Source: Chloroflexota bacterium (lineage in GTDB: Bacteria; Chloroflexota; Dormibacteria; Dormibacterales; Dormibacteraceae). From it: DNA of 21,364 bases. This document shows, piece by piece, positions 7,256 through 14,499 of the stretch. The notes under the pieces were generated by a model that saw nothing but the letters and a program-made list of their open reading frames with translations, did no database searches and had not been told where the DNA came from. Every line of letters begins with the position of its first letter. The stretch's first letter is position 1. The stretch spans positions 1-21,364 of the forward strand of contig VBJR01000254.1 in the NCBI GenBank assembly GCA_005880175.1, written 5' to 3'. The position numbers and the translations under genes are program-made.

Positions 7256-9265
7256 CTACAGCAGCTTCGACGGGCGCGGCGGGCGGCCCTGGACGTGCTG
7301 GTCGCAGAAGCCCAGGACCGTCTCGTACCAGATCTCGGCGTTGGTCGGGCTCAGGATCCAGTGGTTCTCGCTCGTGAACTGGAGGAAGCGGTGCGGCAGC
7401 TCCTCCGGCGGCCCGTCGAAGCGGCTGACCAGGTCCCACCAGAGCCGGAGAGCCTCGCCCAGCGGCACCCGGTAGTCGCGGTTGCCGTGGATCACCAGCA
7501 TCGGCGTGCGGATCGCGTCGGCGAAGTTGTGCGGGGAGTTGGCCGCGTACCACTCCGGGCGCTCGGAGGGGAGGCCGAACACGGCCGCCTTCGCGGCCGC
7601 CGAGTCCGTGGTCGGGTGCTGCTGGTCGAGCGCCCACAGGCCGGCGTGGGTGACGATCGCGCGGAAGCGGTCGGTGTGGCCGGCGACCCAGTTCGTCATG
7701 AAGCCGCCGAACGATCCGCCCAGGCACGCGGTCCGCTCGCCGTCGAACTCGGGCCGGGCGAGCACGGCGTCGAGCACCGCCTCGCAGTCCTGCCATACCC
7801 GGGCGGCCACCCGCGGCCACGCCCGCTGGAACCAGCCCGGGCCGTAGCCGGTGGACAGCGCCGGGTCGGGGAGCAGCACGGCGTACCCCCGGGCCACCGC
7901 CGTCCACGGGTTCCATCGCCACGCCCACCCGTTCCACGAGCTGATCGGGCCGCCGTGGATCCACAGCATCACCGGCGTGGGACGGTCGGACGGCGGCGGG
8001 GCGCACAGCCAGGCGCGCACGATCGCCCCGTCGGACGCCGCCGCCGTCACCTCCTCCAGGCGGCCGGGCAGCGCGATCTCGCCGGCCGGCGAGGGCAGGC
8101 GGGCCGGCTCCTGGTCCTCCCGCGTCACGTCCAGGCGGACCGGCGCCGGCGGCGAGTCCACCGCCGTCCGGAGGGCGAACAGCGCGGCGCCGTCGGGGGA
8201 CGGGCAGAGCGCGCCGTACACGGCGTCGCTGGCCAGCCGCCGGAGCACGCGGCCGGTCCCGCCGTCCACCGCGAGCACGGCGCCGCGGCCCCGCCAGTCG
8301 CCGCTCACGTACAGCGTCCGCCCGTCGGGCGCCCAGCGGTACTCCTGCGCGTGCACGTCGCCGAGGTCCACCTCGACCGGCCCGGCGGCGGGGTCGCCCA
8401 GGTCGTGCAGCAGGAGCGTGTGGGTCAGGATCGTGTCGAAGGCGCCCTGGGTGTCGCGCACGACCGCCAGCCGGCCGCCGTCCGGTGACAGCCGCGGCGC
8501 GACGAGCTCGGTGTCCGGGCCGGCGTCGAGCAGCCGCCGCGTCCCCGCCGGGACGTCGATCACCGCCACGACCTGGCGGGTCCGGCCCCGGGGCTGGCGG
8601 ACCCTCCACGTGGTGGCCACGGTCCGGCCGTCCGCGGCGATGTCGTACGCGGCCTCGCCGAGCTCGAAGCAGGCGTCGGGCGCCAGGTCCACCGGCTCCG
8701 GCCGGTCCGGCTCGACCAGCAGCAGCCGCGGCGACAGGTCGCCGACCTCGTGGTCCCAGAACCGGATCGGCATGCCCGTGTGCAGGATCGCCGTGACGCC
8801 CCGCTCCTTGCGCTCCGTCCGCCGGTCCTTCCCGTCGCCCTCGGCCCCGACCGGCCGGCTCGCGCGCAGGAGCACCGACCCGGCGGCCGCCGCGACCACC
8901 GGGCCGCCGACGCCGCCCGGGTAGCGCGCCAGGGACCGCGCCTCGCCGCCCCCGCGCAGGGACCACAGCGCCGCCTCGTCCGCCTCGTCGTCGCCGCCGG
9001 GTCGCGCCGACACGAACAGCAGGGAGCCGTCCGGCAGGAAGGCGGGCGAGGACTCACCCCGGGCCGACCACGTCAGCCGACCGGCCGGCCGCCGGCCCGC
9101 CGGGTCGATCTCCCAGAGGCACGGGACGAACTTCGCGCGCTTCGCGTCGGGCTCCTCCACGGTCGCCACCAGGCGCGACCCGTCCGGGCTGAGCGCGAGG
9201 CCGGTGAGGCGGGGCAGCGCCGTGAACGCCGCCAGGTCGGCAAACGGAGTCGAGTCCTCGGGCAC
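7256..9265 (-). CDS. S9-family serine peptidase (prolyl oligopeptidase/acylaminoacyl peptidase type)
   Basis: From GTG 9265 the protein is 669 residues. The first 400 or so form a beta-propeller with TolB/WD-like repeats (LALSPDGSRLVATV, PRLSPDGGRLAVVRD, YRWAPDGRTLYVSGD). An alpha/beta-hydrolase domain follows, with PVMLWIHGGPISSWNGW, nucleophile S518 in GGSFGGF, D597 in VIHGNRDYRVP and H635 in SENHWIL. No signal peptide is visible, so it is probably a cytosolic peptidase acting on short or acylated peptides. The open frame extends to 9367, but the extra 34 residues (MRPRRPFLLQSCQRG...) look non-coding. GTG 9265 gives the family-like start VPEDSTPFADLAAFTALPRL, and TACAGT lies 6 bases upstream, which fits a leaderless mRNA. 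It is convergent with the amidase at 10 bases, leaving no room for separate terminators. Confidence 0.93.
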   Translation of the reverse strand: MPEDSTPFADLAAFTALPRLTGLALSPDGSRLVATVEEPDAKRAKFVPCLWEIDPAGRRPAGRLTWSARGESSPAFLPDGSLLFVSARPGGDDEADEAALWSLRGGGEARSLARYPGGVGGPVVAAAAGSVLLRASRPVGAEGDGKDRRTERKERGVTAILHTGMPIRFWDHEVGDLSPRLLLVEPDRPEPVDLAPDACFELGEAAYDIAADGRTVATTWRVRQPRGRTRQVVAVIDVPAGTRRLLDAGPDTELVAPRLSPDGGRLAVVRDTQGAFDTILTHTLLLHDLGDPAAGPVEVDLGDVHAQEYRWAPDGRTLYVSGDWRGRGAVLAVDGGTGRVLRRLASDAVYGALCPSPDGAALFALRTAVDSPPAPVRLDVTREDQEPARLPSPAGEIALPGRLEEVTAAASDGAIVRAWLCAPPPSDRPTPVMLWIHGGPISSWNGWAWRWNPWTAVARGYAVLLPDPALSTGYGPGWFQRAWPRVAARVWQDCEAVLDAVLARPEFDGERTACLGGSFGGFMTNWVAGHTDRFRAIVTHAGLWALDQQHPTTDSAAAKAAVFGLPSERPEWYAANSPHNFADAIRTPMLVIHGNRDYRVPLGEALRLWWDLVSRFDGPPEELPHRFLQFTSENHWILSPTNAEIWYETVLGFCDQHVQGRPPRPSKLL

Positions 9266-9271
9266 CAGAAG

Positions 9272-9277
9272 ACTGTA
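9272..9277 (-). promoter_or_regulatory. Candidate -10 box of a leaderless transcript (S9 peptidase)
   Basis: TACAGT on the minus strand is followed by 6 bases and then GTG 9265, with no Shine-Dalgarno sequence. This supports the GTG over the longer reading frame. Confidence 0.4.
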
Positions 9278-9390
9278 GGGAACCGCGGTGGCGCACAGCG
9301 TGTTGTTCCGTCGGGCGGTCAGGCCGCGTTGACAGCTCTGGAGGAGGAACGGGCGCCTCGGGCGCATCCCGGCACGAACTGGTTCGCGCG

Positions 9391-9720
9391 ATGGTCGTCG
9401 ACGACGACGACATCAACCGCCACGGCATGGCCTGCCCGCTGGCGACCGACCCCCGGGTCCGGGTCGCCGCCGCGCTGTCGCACCGCGACGCGATGGGCTG
9501 GCCCGGCCAGGCGTTCCAGCGGGGCCGGGCGCTGGTCATCGAGCTGGCGGCCGCGGCGGCCGCCCCCAGACGCGCGACGACCTCGCCGCCATCCGGTCCC
9601 GGCTGGAGGGCGACGTCGCGGTCGAGGCGGACCGCCGACTCCGGGAAGTCGACGCCCGCCTGACCGCGCTGCGCGAGAGCGCCTGCGCCCGACTCCTACG
9701 CCTGGGCGAACGGCTGCCCG
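9391..9720 (+). pseudogene. Remnant of a response-regulator receiver domain, with a frame change
   Basis: The plus strand reads ELVRAMVVDDDDINRHGMAC and onward through TDPRVRVAAALSHRDAMGW. This resembles the first half of a response-regulator receiver domain (acidic pocket after beta-1, then alpha-1 and beta-2). Similarity fades after about 9560, where the frame breaks. A second frame then gives a coding-like helical stretch, RDDLAAIRSRLEGDVAVEAD and RRLREVDARLTALRE, with GC-rich third positions, up to about 9720, overlapping the end of the hdeD-like gene. The receiver's phospho-acceptor strand and output domain are absent. GGAGGAGG at 9340-9347 looks like a ribosome-binding site, but no start codon follows at a usable distance. 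I read this as a decayed, truncated regulator. The tail may belong to a different gene. No functional product is expected. Confidence 0.45.
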
Positions 9721-10234
9721 GCCGTGCTGGCCTGGCTCGCGTGCTGGCGGCTGCGCAGCCAGAACGACGCCACGATGGCGAAGAGACCGCCCACGATCGC
9801 CCAGACCGCCACCACGGTGATCAGGACGGCCGTGGAGAACTCGGGATTGAGCAGCAGCAGGGCGCCCAGCACGATGCTGATCACGCCGAGGACCACGGAG
9901 GCCACGCCGCCGCCCATGAACGCGCGGACGATCGCCGCCAGGCCGATCACGATCCCGAACACCCCGATGATCCAGGTCAGCGTCGTCGGGACCAGCACGC
10001 TGGCCCACCAGGGATGGCGCAGGATGGCCAGTCCGGCCAGGACCCCGATGATCCCCGAGAAGAGCTTCCAGCCCCACTGCGACTGGTCCACGAACAGCAT
10101 CACCAGGTCGATGATCCCGGTGACCAGCCAGTAGGCGCCGAGGAAGACGACCAGCGTGAAAGGGCGGCGATGCCCTCGAGGAGCACCAGCCACCAGGGCG
10201 TGGAGGCCGCCGAAGCGTCGCCGAAGGAAACCAT
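9696..10234 (-). pseudogene. HdeD-like (DUF308) membrane protein, broken by an internal deletion
   Basis: The C-terminal 155 codons (9696-10160) are a clear HdeD/DUF308 membrane protein: FTLVVFLGAYWLVTGIIDLV, then repeated helix pairs such as LFSGIIGVLAGLAILRHPWW and VLGVISIVLGALLLLNPEFS. The N-terminal piece begins in another frame at ATG 10234 as MVSFGDASAASTPWWLVLLEGIAA, the normal start of this family. At 10157-10163 the two frames meet. Family members have roughly 15-20 more residues there, the second half of the first helix, so about 50 bases seem to be missing and the frame is lost. HdeD proteins are inner-membrane proteins linked to acid stress in enterobacteria; the role in actinobacteria is unclear. 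It lies 9 bases downstream of the LapA-like gene, in the same operon. An assembly error is possible. Confidence 0.7.
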
Positions 10235-10243
10235 GGCTCCTGT

Positions 10244-10615
10244 CTATCGGTCGGCCCAGGGTTCCGGCTGGCCGACCCGGCCGGCCCCGTAGACAAATGG
10301 CTGCAGGGCGGCCCCGGTCCTGCGGGCCGCCACCGCCTCGCGCAGCCGGGCGTTCTCGGCGAGCAGCTCGTCGATCAGCCTCCGGTGCCCCGCGATCTCG
10401 CGGTGGTTGCGGATCTCCCGGAGGCGCGAGCCCAGGCTGGCGGAGCCGATCGCCACGACCAGCAGCGCCGCCGCGGCCGCGACCCCGATCACCGTCGGCG
10501 CCCAGACCGGGAGCGGCCCCTGGTAGCCGAAGAGGTGGAAGACCAGCGTGCCCTCGTTCTCGGAGGCGAACGCGCCGGTGAGGGCGAAGATCGCGAGCAG
10601 CAGCAGCACGTACAC
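10244..10615 (-). CDS. LapA-like (DUF1049) small membrane protein with coiled coil
   Basis: This 123-residue protein has two predicted membrane helices: residues 2-17 (YVLLLLAIFALTGAFA) and about 38-60 (APTVIGVAAAAALLVVAIGS). Between them is the short NEGTLVFHLFGYQGPLPVW segment characteristic of the LapA/DUF1049 family. A charged helical region follows (REIRNHREIAGHRRLIDEL, then LLAENARLREAVAA), which looks like a cytoplasmic coiled coil. In E. coli the LapA/LapB pair works in envelope lipid homeostasis; in Gram-positive bacteria the domain's job is not established. Start GTG 10615 lies 9 bases past the PBP stop, and no clear Shine-Dalgarno sequence is seen, so it is probably translated by coupling or reinitiation. 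The broken hdeD-like gene follows at 9 bases, making a PBP-LapA-HdeD run. Confidence 0.75.
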   Translation of the reverse strand: MYVLLLLAIFALTGAFASENEGTLVFHLFGYQGPLPVWAPTVIGVAAAAALLVVAIGSASLGSRLREIRNHREIAGHRRLIDELLAENARLREAVAARRTGAALQPFVYGAGRVGQPEPWADR

Positions 10616-10624
10616 CTGGCGCGG

Positions 10625-12571
10625 TCAGGCGGGCGCCGGCCGGCCGGCCGGCTGCGTGTACCACTGGTCGCCCCGGCCCAGGTGGTCCAGCGCGCCGGTC
10701 ATGAAGTCGTGCCACGCCGCGGCCGCCACGTCCACGCCGTCGGTGCCGGTGGCCATCGGGCGGCCGTCCGCGTTGCCCATCCACACCGCGGCGGCCAGCG
10801 ACGGGGTCCAGCCCACGGTCCACCCGTCCGTGAAGGTCTCGGACGTCCCGGTCTTGGCGGCGGCGTGCCGGCCGGGCAGGTCCAGCGGCGTGCTGGCGCC
10901 GAACGCCAGGCGCCGGTTGGCGGGATCGGACAGCATCTGGCTGAGGGTGAAGGAGGTCGCCGGGTCCACGACGCGCTGGCCGGGGTCGCCGGCCGCGAAG
11001 AGCTCGGTCCCGGACGGCGACGCCACCCGGAGGATCGGCTGCGGGTCGTGCCGGACGCCCTCGGCGGCGAGGGTCGAGGCGCCGGTCGCCATCTGCAGCG
11101 GCGTCTCGCCGTACCCGCCCAGCGTGAGCGAGGGGCCGAAGGTGGCCGGCGGGTCGTTCGTGGTGTAGGCGGTGCCGTGCTGCTGGTACGGCGGCGCGCC
11201 CATCCGGCGGGCCTGGTCCACCACCGCCGGGACCCCGAGCGCCACCTCCACCCGCACCGCCGGCACGTTCAGCGAGCTGCCCAGGCAGACCTGGAGCGGG
11301 CACGTGCGGTGGTGCGGCTGCCCGTCGAAGTCCAGCGGCGTGTACGGCGGCTCCCCGGGCACGGGGACCGAGAGCGGGCTGTCGTCCAGGGGTGTCGTCG
11401 GCGTGTAGCGCCCGCTGGCGATCGCGGCCGTGTACGTGAAGATCTTGAACGCCGAGCCGGGGTTGCGCGGGATCGCCCCCGCGAGGTCGTACTCGCCGCC
11501 GGGCGTGCCGGGGCCCGCCGACGCGACGTACGCCAGCACCTGGCCGGTCGTCGGATCGACGGCCACCATGGCCCCGTCCGTCAGGTGGCGGGCCGCGGAC
11601 GCCAATACGACCCCGCCCACGGCGCGCTGGGCGATGTCCTGGAGGTCCCAGTCCAGCGCGGTCGTCACCCGCAGGCCGCCCCGGGCCACGGTGTCGCGGC
11701 CCACCCGCTGGACCAGCTGGTCGCTCACGAGGCGCACGAAGGGCGGGACCAGGTTCAGCGGCTGGGGCGCGAACAGGTGCCGCGGCGGCGAGAGGTCCTC
11801 CGCGTAGGCCAGCCGGGCGTCGGCGTCGCTGATGGCGCCCGTGCGCACCATCGCGTCCAGCACCTGTTGCTGGCGCGCGCGGACCGCGGGCCAGGCGCGC
11901 AGCGGGTCGAGGCGGCTGGGCGCCTGGGGCAGGCCGGCGAGCAGCGCCGCCTGGGCCAGGTCGAGATCGGCCGCGCCGCGGTGGAAGTAGATCCGGGCCG
12001 CCGCCTCGGCCCCGTACGCCCCGTTCCCGTACGAGATCGTGTTCAGGTACATCTCGAGGATCCGGCGGCGCGAGAAGTGCTGGGAGACGGTGGCGGCGAT
12101 CGCGACCTCCCGGAACTTGCGCGCGAACGTGCGGTCGTCGCCGATGAACCGCTGCTTGACGAGCTGCTGCGTGATCGTGGAGCCGCCCTGGACGATCGCC
12201 CGCGCCCGGACGTCGGTCAGCCCGGCCCGCGCGATGGCGAGCGGGTCCACGCCCGGCTCGTTCCAGAACGACCGGTCCTCGACCGCCACGGTGGCGGCCA
12301 GGAGGTACGGGCTCAGCTGCGCCAGCGGCCGCTGGTAGTGCTGGTACGCGGGCGGATGGAGGTCGGCGAGGAGGACCTGGCCGCTGCGGTCGAGGACCAG
12401 GTTGTCGTCGGGCAGCGGCGCGTCCAGGGCCGCGACCGCCTGCGGCACGCCGCCCACGCCGGCCGCCACCATCGCGCCGGCGCCCGCCGCCAGCACGAGC
12501 AGCTGGAGGCACACGGTGAGGCCGAACCGGGCCACGGCGATGGGCACGGCGAGCCGGGACGGCCGTCTCAC
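10625..12571 (-). CDS. Class A penicillin-binding protein (GT51 transglycosylase plus transpeptidase)
   Basis: From GTG 12571 this is a 648-residue bifunctional peptidoglycan synthase. One N-terminal membrane anchor lies at about residues 12-40. The GT51 domain shows AVEDRSFWNEPGVD with its catalytic glutamate, GGSTITQQLVKQ, RKFREVAIA and ILEMYLNTISYGNGAYG. The transpeptidase domain shows the S-x-x-K motif as SAFK in NPGSAFKIFTYTAA, the SLN motif in CLGSSLNVPAV, and KTGTSE. All catalytic motifs are intact, so it should polymerise and crosslink glycan at the outer membrane face. The frame is open to GTG 12622, but residues MTWRCATICAPARN look like untranslated DNA. At 12571 TAACCT lies 7 bases upstream, suggesting a leaderless start. 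It follows the glycosidase-like gene and precedes the LapA-like gene by 9 bases, in a probable envelope operon. Confidence 0.93.
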   Translation of the reverse strand: MRRPSRLAVPIAVARFGLTVCLQLLVLAAGAGAMVAAGVGGVPQAVAALDAPLPDDNLVLDRSGQVLLADLHPPAYQHYQRPLAQLSPYLLAATVAVEDRSFWNEPGVDPLAIARAGLTDVRARAIVQGGSTITQQLVKQRFIGDDRTFARKFREVAIAATVSQHFSRRRILEMYLNTISYGNGAYGAEAAARIYFHRGAADLDLAQAALLAGLPQAPSRLDPLRAWPAVRARQQQVLDAMVRTGAISDADARLAYAEDLSPPRHLFAPQPLNLVPPFVRLVSDQLVQRVGRDTVARGGLRVTTALDWDLQDIAQRAVGGVVLASAARHLTDGAMVAVDPTTGQVLAYVASAGPGTPGGEYDLAGAIPRNPGSAFKIFTYTAAIASGRYTPTTPLDDSPLSVPVPGEPPYTPLDFDGQPHHRTCPLQVCLGSSLNVPAVRVEVALGVPAVVDQARRMGAPPYQQHGTAYTTNDPPATFGPSLTLGGYGETPLQMATGASTLAAEGVRHDPQPILRVASPSGTELFAAGDPGQRVVDPATSFTLSQMLSDPANRRLAFGASTPLDLPGRHAAAKTGTSETFTDGWTVGWTPSLAAAVWMGNADGRPMATGTDGVDVAAAAWHDFMTGALDHLGRGDQWYTQPAGRPAPA

Positions 12572-12578
12572 GCGCGCC

Positions 12579-12584
12579 AGGTTA
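12579..12584 (-). promoter_or_regulatory. Candidate -10 box of a leaderless transcript (PBP)
   Basis: TAACCT on the minus strand is followed by 7 bases and then GTG 12571. The region back to the previous gene's stop at 12660 shows no Shine-Dalgarno sequence. Confidence 0.35.
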
Positions 12585-12659
12585 CGAGCGGGAGCGCAAA
12601 TAGTGGCGCAACGCCAGGTCACGTCTCGCTCGTGCGGAGCCCTGCGCGAATCGGAGGCG

Positions 12660-13706
12660 TCAGCTCTCCTCGAGCACGCGGGCGAACGCGGACACGTAGC
12701 TCGGGTCGCCCGCCCGCTCCCGGGCCAGCCAGTATTCGGCGCCCCAGAACAGGTACGCCTGGAGCGGGACGGGCCAGCGCAGGCACCGGTTGTAGTTCTC
12801 GATCACGTGCTCCGGGAGGCAGCTCGCCATCGCCCGGCCGGCCGGGTTGGGCGGCGTCGTCACCGCCTCCCACGGCTCCGCCTGGCCCTCGGTGACCATC
12901 AGGCGCCGCGGCGCGCCGCTCGGCCGGCCGGCGCCCTCCAGGTACAGCGTCGCGCCGCCCAACCGCACCAGCGCGTTGCGCGGGTAGTGGTCCACGCCGA
13001 CCACGTCCGCCAGCCGCGCCGCCACGGCCAGCGAGTCGCCCTGGTCGCGGGTCCGCCACCACTGCAGCAGGCGGACCGGCGCCGAGGTGGGGAGGAACCC
13101 GTTCATCAGGATCGGCCGCGTCGGGTCGGCCGCCCGCACCGCGGCCACCTCCCGCTCGACGAACGCGGTCGACAGCCGCCAGGAGTGCTCGACGCCGAGC
13201 GGGTCCACCGCCTCGTGCTCGACCTGCCACGCGGCGATCGCGGCCCGGTCCCGGTAGCGCTCGACGACGCGGGTCGCGAACGCGGTGGCCGCCTCCAGCA
13301 GCCGGCCGTGGTCCGCCGGCTCGACCAGCCGGCCCTCGCGGAGCGGCCGCGGCAGGAGGTGGGCGGGCACGAAGAACTCGGGATAGCCGAACGTCTTGAC
13401 CGGTCCCACGCAGAGGACGATCCGCCTGCCCGCGCGCTCGCACGCGGCGACCTGGCCGTCCAGCTCGCCGGCGTCGAACGCGCCGGCCACGGGCTCCATG
13501 CGGTTCCAGTACGCGCCCAGGCGCACGACCCGGAAGGGGTACGCGAGCAGCCGCTGGAGCGCCGCTTCCGCGTCCAGGCCCAGCGCCTCGGCCTGCAGCG
13601 GCCGGAAGCTGATGCCCAGCTCGGTCGCCCCGCGCGGCTCCACCGGCACGTGGCGCCACCGGTCCGTCAGCGGGCGCGCCGGACGCCGGACGCGCAGGCC
13701 GATCAC
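12660..13706 (-). CDS. TIM-barrel glycoside-hydrolase-like protein
   Basis: This 348-residue protein has the look of a (beta/alpha)8 glycosidase: FRVVRLGAYWNRMEPVAGAFD (early barrel strand), AACERAGRRIVLCVGPVKTFGYPEFF, and AAIAAWQVEHEAVDPLG, where E163 or E165 is in the acid/base position. PILMNGFLP, DVVGVDHYPRN and LMVTEGQAEPWEAV follow, with E273 in the nucleophile position. The pattern recalls the beta-galactosidase/cellulase-like clan A families, but I cannot assign a GH number or substrate. No signal peptide is seen. GTG 13706 overlaps the PIG-L stop as GTGA, with GAGGTG just upstream, so translation is coupled. Being paired with a PIG-L deacetylase and followed by a PBP suggests work on an envelope or storage glycan; this is inference. 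Confidence 0.75.
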   Translation of the reverse strand: MIGLRVRRPARPLTDRWRHVPVEPRGATELGISFRPLQAEALGLDAEAALQRLLAYPFRVVRLGAYWNRMEPVAGAFDAGELDGQVAACERAGRRIVLCVGPVKTFGYPEFFVPAHLLPRPLREGRLVEPADHGRLLEAATAFATRVVERYRDRAAIAAWQVEHEAVDPLGVEHSWRLSTAFVEREVAAVRAADPTRPILMNGFLPTSAPVRLLQWWRTRDQGDSLAVAARLADVVGVDHYPRNALVRLGGATLYLEGAGRPSGAPRRLMVTEGQAEPWEAVTTPPNPAGRAMASCLPEHVIENYNRCLRWPVPLQAYLFWGAEYWLARERAGDPSYVSAFARVLEES

Positions 13707-14377
13707 GGCACCACCTCGAAGTGCTCGAACAGGCCCAGCGAGAACCAGACCGGGAAGACCCAGCCGAGCGACCGCCGCTGGCTCCGGTAGACGCGCCAGG
13801 CCCGGATCCTGGCCACCACGCCGCGGCCGGTGAACAGGCGCCCGGTGGGGACGGAGCGCCGGTCCTCGACCCGCGGCTCGCCGGTCAGCCGGGCGACCCC
13901 GCGCGCGGCCGGCGGCAGCGCGGCGTACCAGAGCGCGCAGTCGGGGAACCGCGTCCGCCGGAGCTCGGTGACCACCTCCGCGCACGCGATGTGGTCGGGG
14001 TGCCCGTACAGCCCGGCCAGGTCGTACGTGATCAGGAGGTCCGGCCGGACCCGCTCGATCGTGCGCTCCACGAACGCCGCCAGCTCGGCGGTCCGCTCGC
14101 GCAGGCCGCGCACGGCCGGCAGGCCCGGGTCCGGCGTCCCCGCCGGGCTGCCTCGCTCGCCGGCGGTGAGGAGGACCAGCGTCACCCGGGCGCCGCCGGC
14201 GGCCAGCCGGTGCAGCGTGCCGCCGCAGGCGACGACCTCGTCGTCCGCGTGGGGGAAGACCGCCAGGACGTGGCGGTGGCGGCGGGCGTCGAGCGCCGGC
14301 ACCGAGAGGTCGGTCGCCAGGAGGACGCCCGCGATCCACGCGAGCGCCAGGAGCAGGAGGGCGACCAGCAGCGCCAC
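13703..14377 (-). CDS. PIG-L family (LmbE-like) N-acetylglucosaminyl deacetylase
   Basis: The 224-residue protein has the zinc-binding signature of the PIG-L/LmbE family: HVLAVFPHADDEVVACGG (H43, D45, D46, E47; usual form PHPDDE) and GLYGHPDHIAC (H126, D128, H129). These enzymes remove acetyl groups from GlcNAc-type sugars, as in mycothiol synthesis (MshB), lipid-linked sugars or secondary metabolites. An N-terminal hydrophobic helix (2-22, ALLVALLLLALAWIAGVLLA) should anchor it in the membrane, unlike soluble MshB, so a lipid- or wall-linked substrate is more likely. Start GTG 14377 has no Shine-Dalgarno sequence, but TAGCCT lies 7 bases upstream, as for a leaderless mRNA. It overlaps the glycosidase-like gene by 4 bases. 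A large inverted repeat at 14397-14434 lies just upstream. Confidence 0.88.
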   Translation of the reverse strand: MALLVALLLLALAWIAGVLLATDLSVPALDARRHRHVLAVFPHADDEVVACGGTLHRLAAGGARVTLVLLTAGERGSPAGTPDPGLPAVRGLRERTAELAAFVERTIERVRPDLLITYDLAGLYGHPDHIACAEVVTELRRTRFPDCALWYAALPPAARGVARLTGEPRVEDRRSVPTGRLFTGRGVVARIRAWRVYRSQRRSLGWVFPVWFSLGLFEHFEVVP

Positions 14378-14384
14378 GTGACGG

Positions 14385-14390
14385 AGGCTA
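14385..14390 (-). promoter_or_regulatory. Candidate -10 box of a leaderless transcript (PIG-L operon)
   Basis: TAGCCT on the minus strand is followed by 7 bases and GTG 14377. This would be the promoter of the PIG-L and glycosidase-like pair. Confidence 0.4.
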
Positions 14391-14396
14391 CCCGCG

Positions 14397-14434
14397 CCGT
14401 CACAACCGCCGCGGCCCCGGTGCGGTTGTTACGG
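14397..14434. repeat. 13-base inverted repeat between the LacI and PIG-L genes
   Basis: CCGTcACAACCGC (14397-14409) and GCGGTTGTtACGG (14422-14434) are inverted, with one mismatch and a 12-base centre. It lies 66 bases past the LacI stop and 7 bases upstream of the candidate PIG-L -10 box. It could be the LacI-gene terminator or an operator for the PIG-L promoter. Confidence 0.5.
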
Positions 14435-14499
14435 TGCGACGTCCTCTCCCCGTGCTTCAGCACACTCGGACTGATCACCCGGCGCCGTCCCGGCCGCGG

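Noticed and set aside
9329..9357. A perfect TTGACA at 9329-9334 as a promoter for the response-regulator remnant.
   Set aside because: No -10-like sequence lies 16-18 bases downstream (the region is GGCGCC), so the hexamer alone is not evidence.
9266..9367. N-terminal extension of the S9 peptidase to 9367 (34 extra residues).
   Set aside because: The sequence is unlike the family, no ribosome-binding site precedes it, and GTG 9265 with TACAGT upstream explains the start better.
9319..12512. A 938-codon minus-strand open frame and an overlapping 836-codon plus frame.
   Set aside because: They are composites of shadow sequence. Only the hdeD-like tail of the minus frame is real, and the PBP in another frame explains the rest.
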